A stretch of 64,000 nt of DNA from contig MNCI01025456.1 of the NCBI GenBank assembly GCA_015680685.1, positions 197,980 through 261,979 on the forward strand, read 5' to 3'. How positions within the stretch are numbered: position 1 is the first letter of the stretch; every line of letters begins with the position of its first letter. Below, one piece after another: positions 21,040-32,290 of this stretch. Below the pieces are notes generated by a model. That model was not told the origin of the DNA, did not search any database, and saw only the letters and a list, made by a program, of their open reading frames with translations. Position numbers and translations under genes: made by a program. This DNA is from Gnetum montanum (taxonomy: Eukaryota; Streptophyta; Gnetopsida; Gnetales; Gnetaceae).

Positions 21040-23230
21040 GTTTTTACCATCACAAATCTATTAACTACTTGTGTAGGACCTACTATGAAACCCCAAGTAA
21101 CTTAGGGGTCACACACCTCCTTTATTCTGTTTGTGCCTCAAGTACTAACACAAACATCCTTTCCTTTGTTTGGTCCACAAGCCACAATCATAATGCAACT
21201 AATTCCTTCTCTCATGGAACCCATAGTGAGGGCACAAGCCTCACAACAAATACCACAACCTTATGTACATACCCCACAACCAATAGGGCTAGCATAGGGC
21301 CTAGATCAAGCCTTCTAGATGATCTGAGACCTAAAGGAGATGTTGAAAAGGCTTAAAGCCTCTACATTACAGACTATCAAGATTATGGACTTCTACCAGG
21401 ATAATCTCATCAATCCTGTAGTCCCACACTTAAGACTTCCTCCTAGTGTCTCTATTTTCCAATTTAGTGAATAGAATGGAGAAGGTGATCCCAATGCTCA
21501 CCTTATTACTTTTTGATCCGAATGCTTACTCTTATAGCCATGGCCTCATACTATCATGAGGATTTTCTCTATGTCATTGACTAGGAAAGCACTGGATTAG
21601 TACCATGCATTATCTAGAGGATCCATATCCTCTTTGGAGGAATTGATAGCCTAATTTATCAACTAATTGAAGTATAACTTAAAGCTTAACATCACACTAG
21701 ATCAACTCATGAAGATTAACCAAGGATCCCTTGACCCTATGTAGAAATTCATTCAATGGTAGAATGGATTGCTGAATGAAATACCAAAGCCTATAGATAA
21801 AGCCCACTTGTTAGCCATATTTAAGAGGGAATTTAATGACTTCATCAATTCTAATCTCTACTACCTTTACCTGTGGTTTCTCAACCATGCATTTTGTCAA
21901 ACTAAAAATATAGAAGAGGCTACAAAGGTCAGTCATGATTTGGCCTATGTAGCATACAAAAACCAACACACTCAGGGAGATAAGGAAAAGTGTAAATAAA
22001 AAAACATGGTTGTAGAAACTATGACCAAAGAAACAATGATCATGAACTTAAGGCCAAGGGCCAACCCACCCACGACCCTCACTAATAAATGTAGTAACCA
22101 ACCATAAACCTCTAGGGCTACTACATTGACAATGACTAGACCTAACTTTGAAATAAAGGATAGGTTCAAATACACTACCTTACCTATGAAATGATTTGAG
22201 GTAGTAGACCAATTATTAAAAAGTGGACACATGCAACACAAAAAAATGACTAAAGCCACTTGAAAGAAACATGAGCAATTATGCGAAATAGCCAAAGATC
22301 CCACTTGGGCAATGAAGGATGATCCTTAATTGCCTAGATGCTTCAAACTAGATCACTTCTATCATTATCCTCAACTACTTGCTCATGATATAGACTTATA
22401 CCTTGCACTAAAGGATGACTTTCAAAGGATGATAAATAGGAGGGAGTTGGTCCTAGATGCTTCCAACCTAGTTCAATGACAAAACTAGTTGATGTAGGTC
22501 TACAAAGACCCATTGAATGCTAATGATAGCCCTTATGTTATTTTAGCATTTGACATTAATGATGATCAAAGACTTGCAAGAGAACCATTCATGATTCAAG
22601 TACCCCTCTACAATGAAAGGGCTTCTTCAACTTCCCACAACTCAAGATCCTTCTTCATCATAAGAGTACCATCATGAGTGTCTTCCAAGGAACCTTTTGT
22701 CATCAAGGTCCACTAGCCTAACACAACACAACTAGTTGTAGCCCAAATAACTACAAAACGACCCTCCATGATGGCTAATGCTATTACCTCTTCCTCACAA
22801 CCAATGGCTAACAAACAAAAAACTTCAACTAAGCAAAATAAGAAGCATAAGAAAAAGCCTAACAACAAGGGTGACAAGAAAAAAGAGGCACAAAAGAAAG
22901 TGGGTCCACCAAAACCCACTTCGATTTCAGCTATACCCATGACCTCCTCTACCCAACCCACTCAAACTAATAAGCCACAAGATGACAGCAAAGCTCACAA
23001 TAAAACAAATGATGAGAAGCCCCAAAAAACACAACCTAGGGCCAAAGTTTGCATTTTGGGATGCATGGAGGAAGTAAAGCATAATCATGGTGACAAGCCC
23101 CATGACCAACAATAAAAACTTCTTTAGTGCGATAGACCAAGTTAGGTAATGCCTCAAGAAAAAGAATAAAACCTTAAGCTTATATGACCTAATCATGAAT
23201 TTTGCCACACATCATGAGGTGTTAGTCAAA
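21040..23230 (+). pseudogene. gag of a Tat/Ogre-like Ty3/gypsy element
   Basis: Translation in pieces gives the Tat-type gag pattern: a proline-rich lead, then FQFSEWNGEGDPNAHLITF (about 21455-21510), a SLTRKALDxYHALSRGSISS segment (about 21570-21640), LKYNLKLNITLDQLMKIN (about 21670-21720), PMxKFIQWxNGLLNEIPKP (about 21740-21790), and an open stretch 21769-21999 ending IEEATKVSHDLAY. A degenerate knuckle-equivalent follows (FKLDHFYHYPQLLAHDIDLY at about 22345-22400, compare the Tat pattern H-GH-T--C--L), then a very basic Lys/Asn/Pro-rich linker (22768-23115). Gag builds the virus-like particle. Frame changes and stops are frequent, so it is a fossil. Confidence 0.65.
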
Positions 23231-23259
23231 ATGTTAACTAACAAAAGGAGGTGAAGTCA

Positions 23260-23742
23260 ATGCACCTTGTATTTTATGATAGCAAAATTAAGGTTAATCC
23301 CCAAAATGGTAAAGTAACTATAACCCCTTTATTCATAACCATACACATAGAACAATTTAAAATATAATGGATACATGTTGATGATGGAACTACAACCAAC
23401 GTCATCCCATGCACCACCATTGAATACTTGGGCCTAATGGAGAAAATACAATCTACAACCATTGTAGCTATTAAGTCCTTCAACAAATCCAGGGTTTCCA
23501 TCAAGGGATCCATCTTCTTGGATTTTGTAGCTGAGGAGAAATTCCACACAATTTCCAATTTCTTAATGGTTGAGAAGACACTAGGATTCAACTTGATCCT
23601 AGGAAGATCTTGGTTGGCTCGATTACGAGCTATATCCTCTTCCATCCATCAAGAAATTCACCTTTCTTACAAGGGAGGTGAAATCACCATTAATGGTGAT
23701 AATGTGATTTCCCTGGCTATTAGCAATGTAGACATAGAGTAG
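23260..23742 (+). pseudogene. Retropepsin-like protease of the Tat-like element
   Basis: The frame reads VDDGTTTNVIPCTTIEYLGL (about 23380-23440), an aspartic protease active-site region in which the expected DxG(S/A) is DDGT. The frame 23428-23742 then carries the second conserved block LILGRSWLARLRAISSSIHQ (about 23590-23650), diagnostic of Tat/Ogre protease (LLGRPWIH...SSLHQ), and a KGGEITINGD segment. It would cleave the gag-pol polyprotein. One or two stops interrupt it upstream. No RT, RNase H or integrase follows: from 23950 the sequence becomes T-rich noncoding, so pol is deleted or was never present. Confidence 0.65.
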
Positions 23743-24184
23743 GGATCTAAAGTGGAGCTTCAAGAAGAAGTTCCCAACCATGAAAAGTAACAACCCAAGA
23801 TAGCCAACAATGAGAATGATAGCCAATGGTATGCATTATGGGATGAACTTCCTTTTAACATCGTAAGTGAAGGACATGGTGAATATAAGCTTGTGCAGAG
23901 TAGGCCTTATGTACTTCCTAATCTTACAAATATTAAAAAGAATATACACAAGTGAAGTTTACCTTAACCTTGTCATGATCCTATGACCAAATGCACTGAT
24001 AGCCATGTAGCCTTACTTTTCTTTTGTAATTTATTATATCTTTTTATGCATTTTTTTTTACTCTTTATGCACATCACCTAAGTTCATTTGCATTTTTACA
24101 TATTTTTAATGAACTTTATTTATTTTTTTACTTATGTTATAAACATTGAAAAAGCCTTACAAATATACTTCTTTTTCATAGCCA

Positions 24185-24466
24185 ATCTGCTAAGATCTCA
24201 AACTGACATTATGGCCCACCATGACCTTAAACTAGCAAAGATAATCACACAACCTAGTCCACTAAGACTTAAATTAGCATTATGGCCCGACATGGAATTA
24301 AACTAGAAAAGATAATTAGACAACCCAGTCTGCTAAGATTCTAAACTGGCATAGCAGTTTGCTAAGAATTTAAACTAGCAATATGGCCCTCCATGGCCTT
24401 AAACTGGTAATGTAGCCACAATCACACAATATAATTTATGCCCACAATGGCCTAAAACTAACAAAC
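24185..24466. repeat. ~71-bp tandem repeat in 3' region of the Tat-like element
   Basis: Units begin CTGCTAAGAT or CCACTAAGAC at 24187, 24259, 24330 and (after a shortened unit) 24359. Each contains AAACTRGCATTATGGCCC, CATGG(C)CTTAAACTAGCAAAGATAAT and ACACAACC(T/C)AGT. Tandem repeats in the 3' untranslated region are a known habit of Tat/Ogre elements. Confidence 0.75.
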
Positions 24467-24756
24467 ATCTTATTTATTATCACACTTCTTTTTGTTGATT
24501 AGTCATTGAATGTTATAATCAAAATGTCAACATAGCCAGTCCCAACATTTATAACATTTACAATGTTTACTACAACTATAAATACATATAACAAAAAATA
24601 AATTCAAAATTTAAATTTAAAGTTAAAATTTCCATAACATACATAAGCCATGACCATACTATGTGGAAAGAATGTCAAAGAATAATAACCATCTATAATA
24701 TAGTCTTGGCTAATCATAGCCATCAACATGAAAATAAAAGAAAAATAGCAAACAAG

Positions 24757-26582
24757 CTAAATTGATGGACGTTGCTGAATGGTATTTAGAGGAGGAAGTG
24801 GTGGATCATTCCTAGCCTCACCAGTAGGGCCATCAATGTCTCCTAAGGCCTAAAATGCAACAACATATAGCCAATTAGTAACCCATAACCAAAACCATAG
24901 ATTAAAACAAAAAAAAAACATAAAATATATCAAACCTGTAGAGATTCTGGCTCCATTACTTTTAGGGGTAGAAGTAGAGGGCCTTCCTCCAAATGATAGA
25001 GGATTTGGTCCTTTATCATGTTGACCTAGTCAACATCCCCAAAGAGGATGTCAGTCCTATCTATAGAAGTCCAAGTAGGAGGCTCCTTGGTAGTAGTAGC
25101 TGTAGATGTCTTGTTTGATGTAATGGTATTTCAAGTATTAAGGGATTACTCCATCATGAGAGTACTTTCAAAAAGCTAATAAGCATTCTCTACCTAGATC
25201 CCTTGGGTGAATAGCTCTCTCTTGTGTTGTTAAACTAACTTCTCCTTGAGCCACTTATGGTAGGTCCCACGATCTACCTTGTATTGTTGCTTATGGAACT
25301 TTTTCTTCTTGCCCCACTCTAGGACTCAAGCATAGTGATCCTTTTAGTCATCAACCTTTTGAAAGATGAGGTCCATCTACATATGTTATTCTACCATCTC
25401 TCATAGCACTACTACTTTGTCCTAAATGACATGCCAGTAGCAAGCCCATGTGATCTCCCTAGTCTATAGCTCCCTTGAGTTGGTTACTTAGGCCTCCACA
25501 AAGGCCTTGTGGTCTCAAAGATCTCTAATAGTCTCCTCTTGCCATTAAGTCTTCTTCCTTAAGGCCATAACTTCCTCCCATAGGGATTCATTGGACCTCT
25601 TTAGCTTCCATAAATATTTTTCACATGACATTGCAAGATTAGTAGTAGTCTTGTACAACTTCAAGGATACACTAGATACATCATAGGGAAGCTTATGCAA
25701 GGAGTCTATCTCCATGTCTTTGCTAGGGTCCCACTCCATAGAAGGCACTACAAAAGCATAAAATACAACTCTAAACATAATACATGACCTAAGATAGCCA
25801 TAACACATGTGTAGCCTACAACTAAAGCATGAAACAAAATCCTTACCTATCTCGGGTGCAACCTAATGTAATCAATCAATGATATCCTTAGCCATCGCAT
25901 GCATGAACTCCACCTTTTCTAGAGTCTCTACCCATGGTTTCACATGAAAATTAGGGATAGGAGCTTACATTGATGGCTCAGGAACTACTGTAAGAATAAT
26001 AATTATCAAATGGCTAGGATGAAAAAAAAAAGATAAATAATGAGATGAAATGAAAGCATTGAGGCATGGGCATACCTAGTCCCTCCTCCTTCTCTTCCTC
26101 CTTTGGGATGATGATGGGGGATGTACCTAGTACCCCCTCACCAAACAAGGCATCTAGATCATCTATACCTACATCAAAAAATCCTTCAACCTTAGGTTTC
26201 TTTAGGAGTTCCTCTTCTACATGCCTTTGTTTCACCTCTATAATAGCTTTGGATACCATAGCCTAACCTTTATCTACAAACATATTACATAGAAAACTAG
26301 TTAATACATGAAACCATCACATAGCCATAAACTTTAAAGCATAAACATCAAATAGCCAAACTTAAAATAAGCTTACCTATAATTGCTTGCTACAATGACC
26401 TAAGGTTAAACTTAAGCTTTTTTGGGATAGGCTAGTCTGATGATAGCAACGCCTCCTCCATGGGCCTCTTAAGTTTCTCTCTAGTTGCCCCTTCAGCCCC
26501 TATACACCATTGTCTAGCATCCAGGATACTAGTAGTAAACATGAGAGGATCATCATCATCAATGCTATTAGGAGACTCTCAT
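24757..26582 (-). pseudogene. Five-exon antisense gene in the Tat-like element, coiled-coil protein
   Basis: Minus-strand gene with exons 26582-26377 (5' end cut by element C), 26273-26076, 25987-25847, 25747-24936 and 24849-24757. All four introns (103, 88, 99 and 86 bp) obey GT-AG: donors AG|GTAAGC, AG|GTATGC, AG|GTAAGG, AG|GTTTGA; acceptors TTTGTAG, CTTACAG, TTTGTAG, ATTTTAG. Joining them keeps one frame through 1450 nt (phases 1, 1, 1, 0) to TAG at 24759-24757. Residues: acidic start (SIDDDDPLMF); KAIIEVKQRHVEEELLKKPK; acidic GIDDLDALFGEG; long charged helical region rich in Glu, Lys and Gln (YLWKLKRSNESLWEEVMAL); Pro-rich tail DPPLPPLNTIQQRPSI. About 22 in-frame stops, those checked being CAG, CAA or CGA changed by C-to-T, so it is dead. 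Antisense extra ORFs are known in Tat-lineage elements; this one's function is unknown. Confidence 0.55.
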
Positions 26583-28008
26583 TGCCTCCCTTTGAAAGAA
26601 GGGAGTGAAATTTTGTGATGAAGAGGATGAGTCACCAATCGAAGAGTTGGTGAACCGAAAAACCTTACTGATTCAAAAATTAACAACAGAAATAGTGGCT
26701 AAGGTAGATGATGTATGGAGTTCCTTAGACTCTAAAATTGAAACTGTCTTAAAAATTGTAGAAGAGTCTAAGGTAGAACAAAGTAGTAAAAAAGGTAAGA
26801 AAAAGTGGAGAGATTTAAGCCCTGCACATAACAAGGGTAAGGGAAAAATCACTAGCTCCGATGTGGTTGTGGATTCGGATTCAAACGATAATGGTGGATG
26901 TGAGATCTGCCACTATGACCATCCTAAGGGATGTTGCCCCATCATCTCACATCTATAGGAGTCTGGGGTGTATGCACTTAATCTAGGACTCAACCAATGG
27001 CAAACACCCCGAAGATTACCTTATACACAAGGTAACCCAAGGCAGTTCCACCAACCACTAACGTATTATCCAAGTGGAACTCCACCATAGCCCATCGGAC
27101 AGCATCAGTAGTGGCAATACCCACAGTCATGGGGGATGCCACCATCAATACAACAGTACCCTTATTAGTAGCCTGACCCTTATGGATATTATGTGCAGCA
27201 GCCGATTTCTCCAAGCAACTCTATGAGTCACACAACCCCCAACCGTCACTACCAAGTTCGGGAGTACTTCAGAAGGACTCCTTCTCCTCTGGGAGACACT
27301 CCATACCCACACCATCCTCCTAATCCATCTGCACCTCTTCCACCACAAGTAGTTCCCATAACACCTCCTACTCCAACAATGCAAGGGAAACTTCCTCCTC
27401 AACCGTAGCAACGTCACACTACGAGAGTTGTAAATATCCAACCTACTACTGGTTCTGACAACTGTAAAAAGAGAAGACCTTACTTTAGAACCAAAAGCCC
27501 AGACAAACTCTTGCAAAAACAAGCGGTTGGGGCCATGTACACTCCTCCACCATCTAATACTTCGGAGCACCCTTCAGTCCAACAGAGCATAACACATACG
27601 GTTATGTTAACGCATATCGTAACTGATTGGATCAAGGTGGGCCACCTTCCCAGAAAACTAACTGAGCCTGGGAGTCCCTTAATCTATTTGTAGATCGTCG
27701 AAAATGAACCACATAGGACTCTTCTTAACTTCCAAAGTCAACTTAATTTCACAAGAGATGCATCACGCTTGGAACTTGCCCCAACTTAAGAAGAGCAACA
27801 TTCAACTAGAGCTGGTAGACCAGTCCATCACCATTCCCTTGGGATTGGTAAAGGACATCATTACCACTATGTGTGGTTGGTCTTACCCAGCTGATTTTCT
27901 GGTGATTGAAGTGAACAACAACGAAGAGGACTTCCTAATTATAATGGGAAGGGCATGGCTAAGCACAGTAGATGCATGCCTTAGGATCCGCGATCTTTCC
28001 TTGTAAAT
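26583..28008 (+). pseudogene. gag-protease of C, 5' truncated and frameshifted in PR
   Basis: One frame from about 26590 to 27693 encodes the gag charged coiled coil (KFCDEEDESPIEELVNRKTL), a Lys-rich segment, the knuckle CEICHYDHPKGCC (about 26900-26938), the Pro/Gln/Tyr region with DPYGYYVQQPISP (about 27175-27215) and the pre-protease LTHIVTDWIKVGHLPRKL (about 27600-27660). Stops are of the CAG/CAA-to-TAG/TAA type. A 5-nt deletion at about 27727 against A removes the protease active-site DSG and shifts into the frame 27704-28006, which carries NLISQEMHHAWNLPQLKKSN through IIMGRAWLSTV. The protease could not have worked. Confidence 0.8.
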
Positions 28009-28263
28009 TTCCAAGATNTATGCATGGAATGAACTGAGGAAACCCATGCCAACAACGAAGGCATAGATACATTGGAATATGAGCGTCGCCAACTTCCACC
28101 CCTTAATCTAAGATCATCATTTGGGAGAGGTTGAACATTTTTAAGAAACTCAAATAGGTGCTCATTATTTCGGATCTCTCCCTTTTCACTCAATCATGGG
28201 GGAGATGGCCACCTATGCTGATCATGTGGGGCCCTTAGTTCTTTTTTGATTTTTTTTTACACA

Positions 28264-28440
28264 TTTTTATTTTACAAATTTCTTTAACTTTTTTAGTTTT
28301 TGTTTTACAAATTTCTTTAACTTTTCTAGTTTTTGTTTTACAAATTTCTTTAACTTTTCTAATTTTTGTTTTACAAATTTCTTTAACTTTTCTAATTTTT
28401 ATTTTACCAATTTCCTTAACTTTTCTAGTTTTTGTTTTCC
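28264..28440 (+). repeat. 33-bp tandem array in C
   Basis: About five copies of a 33-bp unit built from TTTTTGTTTTACAAATTTC plus TTTAACTTTTCTAG. A (11510-11600) and B (46960-47060) contain only one or two partial units, so the array grew in C or shrank in the others. Confidence 0.85.
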
Positions 28441-29639
28441 ATCATCGTTATACTTTTTCCATTTTGTGTGTGTGATCCACCCTATAAGTTTGTCACCCAA
28501 TAAGCATTCAGAATGATTGCATGAACTGTTTCCACATTGATTGCTAATGTTTGATTTTTACCTTTAAGTCACAATGTTGATACTAAGGTATGTCTCTTTT
28601 GATATGGCAGGCAATGAGTTCACTTCTTCCATCCATCCATAACACTCTATGGTCTCTCTTGGCTTGGAAATGTATAGTCTTCTTTCTAATAAGAACTTTA
28701 ACGAATCGATGACTGGGTATTTCTCAAACTAAGGAAGGACTCACAGATTGAAAAGGGTGTGACTTCAAGAGAACTTGATGCTTTTGTGTTGGTCATTCTT
28801 TTAGGTGCTTGAATGTTTCTTCTTGAGGTTTCTTGTCGTTTCGATGTTACCCAATTATCAGAAGCTGAGATAATAAAAATAAGAAGTCTTTGCATGGTGG
28901 TTCTCACGCATAAAAACACAAAACATAAAAAAAAGTGAGAATTCAAAGCACACCCCTTAGACGAATAAAATTGGGCTACAAGCACTGGTTATGGAACCCA
29001 AAGTGTTCCCTCTAACTAAGGCCCTTCTTGCTTCCCATTCTCTCCTTTGTTTCATCGGAATGGGGTGGCTCTTGAAGAGTGCATTCTTGTTGTCCAAGCG
29101 GATGGTTAGCTGAATGCATTGATGCGAAGTCACTAGAAGTGGTTTGTTTGAGGCCGGAGTTGGAATGAGATTTTCCAAGTCACCTTAATCATCAAACACA
29201 CAAGGGGCTGTACACCACCTTGTTTTTGAGATTCCATTCCATTTTCTTCTCTCCATCCTTCTCTCCATTGTTCACCTCATTACCAGTTGTATCATTAGTA
29301 TATATATTTTGGTTGATGAATTGTTTTCTTCATGGTAAACGCTTGTGGTTAAGACTTTAAATCTTGTTCCAAATGACATTCCCAGAGCCTATAGACTCTT
29401 TGAATTTGGGTTTGTTAGGGCATTAAGGGCATAAGCCTACTTTGGGGAAGACCCACTGACATTCCTATTTGGAACCTTAGTTAAATTCTTTTCCCTAACA
29501 TTTTTGCAATCTAATTTCTTTTGTTCATTTCCATCTTGACATCCATTGTATTGATGTTACCATTGTCCCTTTTTATCTATCTTTCTTACTCCTTTTCTTC
29601 CTCCATTCTAACGCTACCAGAGGTTCACGATTAGTCATG

Positions 29640-30020
29640 GGGGTACAGGGCCTGATTTTTTTGATTTTCTCCTAGCCCTAAAATTTTTGATTTTCTTCCT
29701 AACCCCTACACCTTCGGTAGTCATCAATAACATATTCCCAGATCCATATCAGCCATACCACAACCTAGCCAATGGATTTACACCACAGCAAGGTATCAAT
29801 TGCATTGAGATTCATTTACCCTTGCTAATTAAGATTGTGTTGTGTGTGCAGATGGTGACCATGCAATAACGGATTGGATCTAGAGCAAACACTTGGAATG
29901 GAGCAGCGTTGAAGCAACTATGCAAGGAGCAAGGTCGATGACGTGCTTACGGATGGACAATGAAGGCACAATCTTGGCGTTGGCAGTAGCAACACTTCGT
30001 TCTCTCTCTCTTTCTCAGCT
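29640..30020 (+). pseudogene. Possible spliced short ORF in C (intron 29793-29851)
   Basis: The open segment before the donor encodes TPTPSVVINNIFPDPYQPYH and ends TPQQ. The donor AG|GTATCA, TTGCTAAT and acceptor GTGCAG|ATGG match A and B. Across the junction the frame continues as DGDHAITDWI, then (after one TAG) SKHLEWSSVEATMQGARSM. No known family. It may be an accessory protein of this non-autonomous lineage or simply noncoding sequence with chance splice signals. Confidence 0.35.
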
Positions 30021-30200
30021 GCCAACTAAGGCCTGATGTCATTGTAATAAGGTGTTCACCCTTGTTGTCATGAACATCACTTTTGTCAAGTCTTGTAATA
30101 ATGATCCATTCACATGTCATCCCATTAGTTCCATTTCCCTCAATAATTCCATACCTACCTGATATTATTATAAGGAACTCGAGGACAAGTTTTTATTCAG

Positions 30201-30211
30201 TCATGGGGGTA
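30201..30211 (+). other. Polypurine tract of C
   Basis: TCATGGGGGTA directly before the 3' LTR start TGATGAGATG; identical to A. Confidence 0.6.
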
Positions 30212-31203
30212 TGATGAGATGCAATATCACATCCCATGTGATATCGTGTCATACGCGATATCGTGGTCTGCCGCCAAATCTATAAATAAGAGGTGGCACT
30301 CCCCTCATTTCTCATCTTGATCTAGAAGTAGGGAAACTCTGGCAGTTTGATCACTCTAGAGATAGATTATTTTTCATGTGCCCGCAGTAGGAGTCCTAGA
30401 GTGAACGGATCTTTATTCGAGCAACATTGTACCTGAACACAAGTTGTGTACGGAAATAAAGACAAACTTGATTGGAACCTTGCAGTGCATAAAATAGGAT
30501 TTTATTTAAATGTTATTTATTGCTTTCCTAGAATGCAGTATGAGTATGACTTGATTATGAGCATCTAAGAATGTGTACGGTTAGTCAAGAAATCGGCTGC
30601 TCATCGCATATGGTATGAGTACAACTTGATTATGAGCATCTCGTGTGACTACCTGGTAACCTAGTGGTGTATCCAGGATCTACGCTTGGTAATCCCAGTG
30701 GTAGTTGTGCACAGCAGATATGTACGGTTAGTCAAGAAATTAGCTACTCATCGCATGTAGGCTAGTTAGGCTCTCTCAACCCTTTCCTCCTAGTTAAGTA
30801 CCTTAGTACGACCACTTCGAGCACGTGCGTTATGTGTAGTGATCCCAGTAATGATTAGCATTTGGTAGCCATAGTTACATCGGTTCAGGGTGTGTACGGT
30901 AAGTGGGAACGGATGCTGACGCTAGTTAATTTAGACTTAGTCCTTAGTTAGAGTTAGTTAGCTCTCTCAACCCTTCACCTTGATAGCCTAGCAGAAAAAC
31001 CATAAAAGACCATAAAAATCATATACCTCGGACTTACTTAACCATACACCGTGACAACAACAAGTAAGTCTGGGAAGACAACGAATGATTAACCCCAAGC
31101 ATTCCATGGGCCGTTTAGGTATTTAGTCTGTGGAGTTCGATCGAATCACGTGTGCTACACTCATTTCGTATGGTTGAGTGTAGGGGTACCTCGCCACTCA
31201 TCA
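30212..31203 (+). repeat. 3' LTR of C
   Basis: 992 bp, TGATGAGATG to CACTCATCA. Three palindromic sites in U3, TATA box TCTATAAATA at 30279, AATAAA near 30455, U5 stem GACTTACTT (31031-31039) with AAGTAAGTC (31072-31080), loop AACCATAC (31040-31047), and GTATGGTT at 31168-31175. Confidence 0.9.
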
Positions 31204-31334
31204 TTAAGGGATAAACTAAGAGAAAAAAGATAAAAATCAACTTCATAATTTTAAATAATTTTAAGAGGTTGTGGAGAATAGGTCATGATCATTACATGAT
31301 GTTAGTGAATGAGATAATATAAAACAATAGTCAA

Positions 31335-32290
31335 GAGATTTTGGGGGTTCAAGAATTCATAAATATATTCAAAAAGGAACTACCCAGGTTACCTTCTAAG
31401 CAAACCATTAAATTTGGGATTGCTTTAAAGCCTAGATCCAACTCATTTCTAAGGCCCTAATTAGAATGTCATCCATGAAACTATTAGAGGTTATAGCTAA
31501 AGGATTGATATGTTCCAGTGTTTCTTCATGAGGTGCTCTAGTATTATAAATGAAGAAGAAGGTTGGCAGTTTGAGATTTTGCATTGACTAAATATGGTTG
31601 AACTAAGTAATCATTAGGAATCAATGCTTCTTGTTTAGAATTGATGATTTCTTTGATTAGTTAAGAGAGGATATTCTAAGATTTATTTGAAGTTAAAATA
31701 TCATCAAGTGAGAGTAAAAGAAGATGTTTCCAAGAAAACCATTAGAATAGAAAATAAACATTTAGAGTTTCTAGTAATATCTTTTGGACTCCTTAATATC
31801 CTGGTAGTTTTTAAGCATTTGATGAATAGTCTTTCATGTTCTTACTTATATTAGTTTCTTATCATTTTTTGATAGCATATTGGTCTATTCTAGGGATGAT
31901 AAAGAACATAAGAAATATTTAAGGATAGTGCTATAGATTCTAAGAAAGCATTAGATATTTGCATATTTCTCTGATTATGGCTTTTGGAAGAAAGAAATTT
32001 AGTTTTATGATCACATAGTATTAAGAGTAGTAAGTATAGCAGTGGATCCATCTAAGTATGAATGATATGATTGATAATTTCTAAATACAGTCAATAAAAT
32101 AAAACATTTTTTAGGATTACTTGAATACTATAAAAGATTTATGAAGAACTTATGTAAGATAGAAACCCCTCTTAATAAGTTAAGAAAATATTTGAATACT
32201 ATATAGGATTTGTGAAGGACTTTCATGATAAACACTCATAAACAATTATTTGAAGAGAAAAAATAATCATGATGGAAATTAAATTTAGGA
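31335..32290 (+). pseudogene. Reverse transcriptase remnant of a chromovirus-like Ty3/gypsy element
   Basis: Read in pieces, the plus strand gives the Tekay/Del-type RT order: GVQEFINIFKKELPRLPSKQ (about 31345-31400, compare VQEFPDVFPEELPGLPP), FGIALKPRSNSF, the EEGWQFEILH remnant of the KKKDGS...CIDYR block (about 31555), a YHQVRVKEDVSKKTIRIENK-like segment (about 31695-31755), HLEFLVISFGLLN, then the catalytic-box region (about 31870-31900, equivalent to IDDILVYSR with its first half lost), and VDPSKYE...KIKHFLGLLEYYKRFMKN (about 32050-32150). RT copies the RNA genome to DNA. It belongs to a different lineage from G and H. gag, PR and IN of this element are not visible. Confidence 0.7.

Larger units (their letters stand above)
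28009..30200 (+). repeat. 3' noncoding region of C
   Basis: Same order of blocks as in A: the region after PR (197 bp missing here against A, marked by a single N at 28018), ATGGGGGAGATGGCC (28197), a 33-bp T-rich tandem array (28264-28440), a GTGTGTGTG run, the CAAAGCACACC block (28944), a second TCATGGGGG block (29636), the small spliced-looking ORF (intron 29793-29851) and TCTCTCTCTC (30001). Confidence 0.7.
26583..31203 (+). mobile_element. Element C, 5'-truncated relative of A and B
   Basis: Similarity to A and B starts abruptly inside gag (at the segment equivalent to LRKKGMKFYDEED) and runs through PR, the 3' noncoding region, polypurine tract and a full 3' LTR ending CACTCATCA at 31203. 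There is no 5' LTR, leader or gag N-terminus; 26582 joins directly to the antisense gene of the Tat-like element. RT and IN are missing, as in A and B. The following bases are TTAAG with no matching left copy, so the left side was lost after insertion. Confidence 0.8.

Noticed and set aside
22713-23208. Minus-strand hydrophobic frames
   Set aside because: Opposite the Lys/Asn-rich linker of Tat-like gag.
27145-27570. 141-codon minus-strand frame rich in Arg and Trp
   Set aside because: Shadow of the Pro/Gln/Tyr-rich gag tail of C; not open in A or B.
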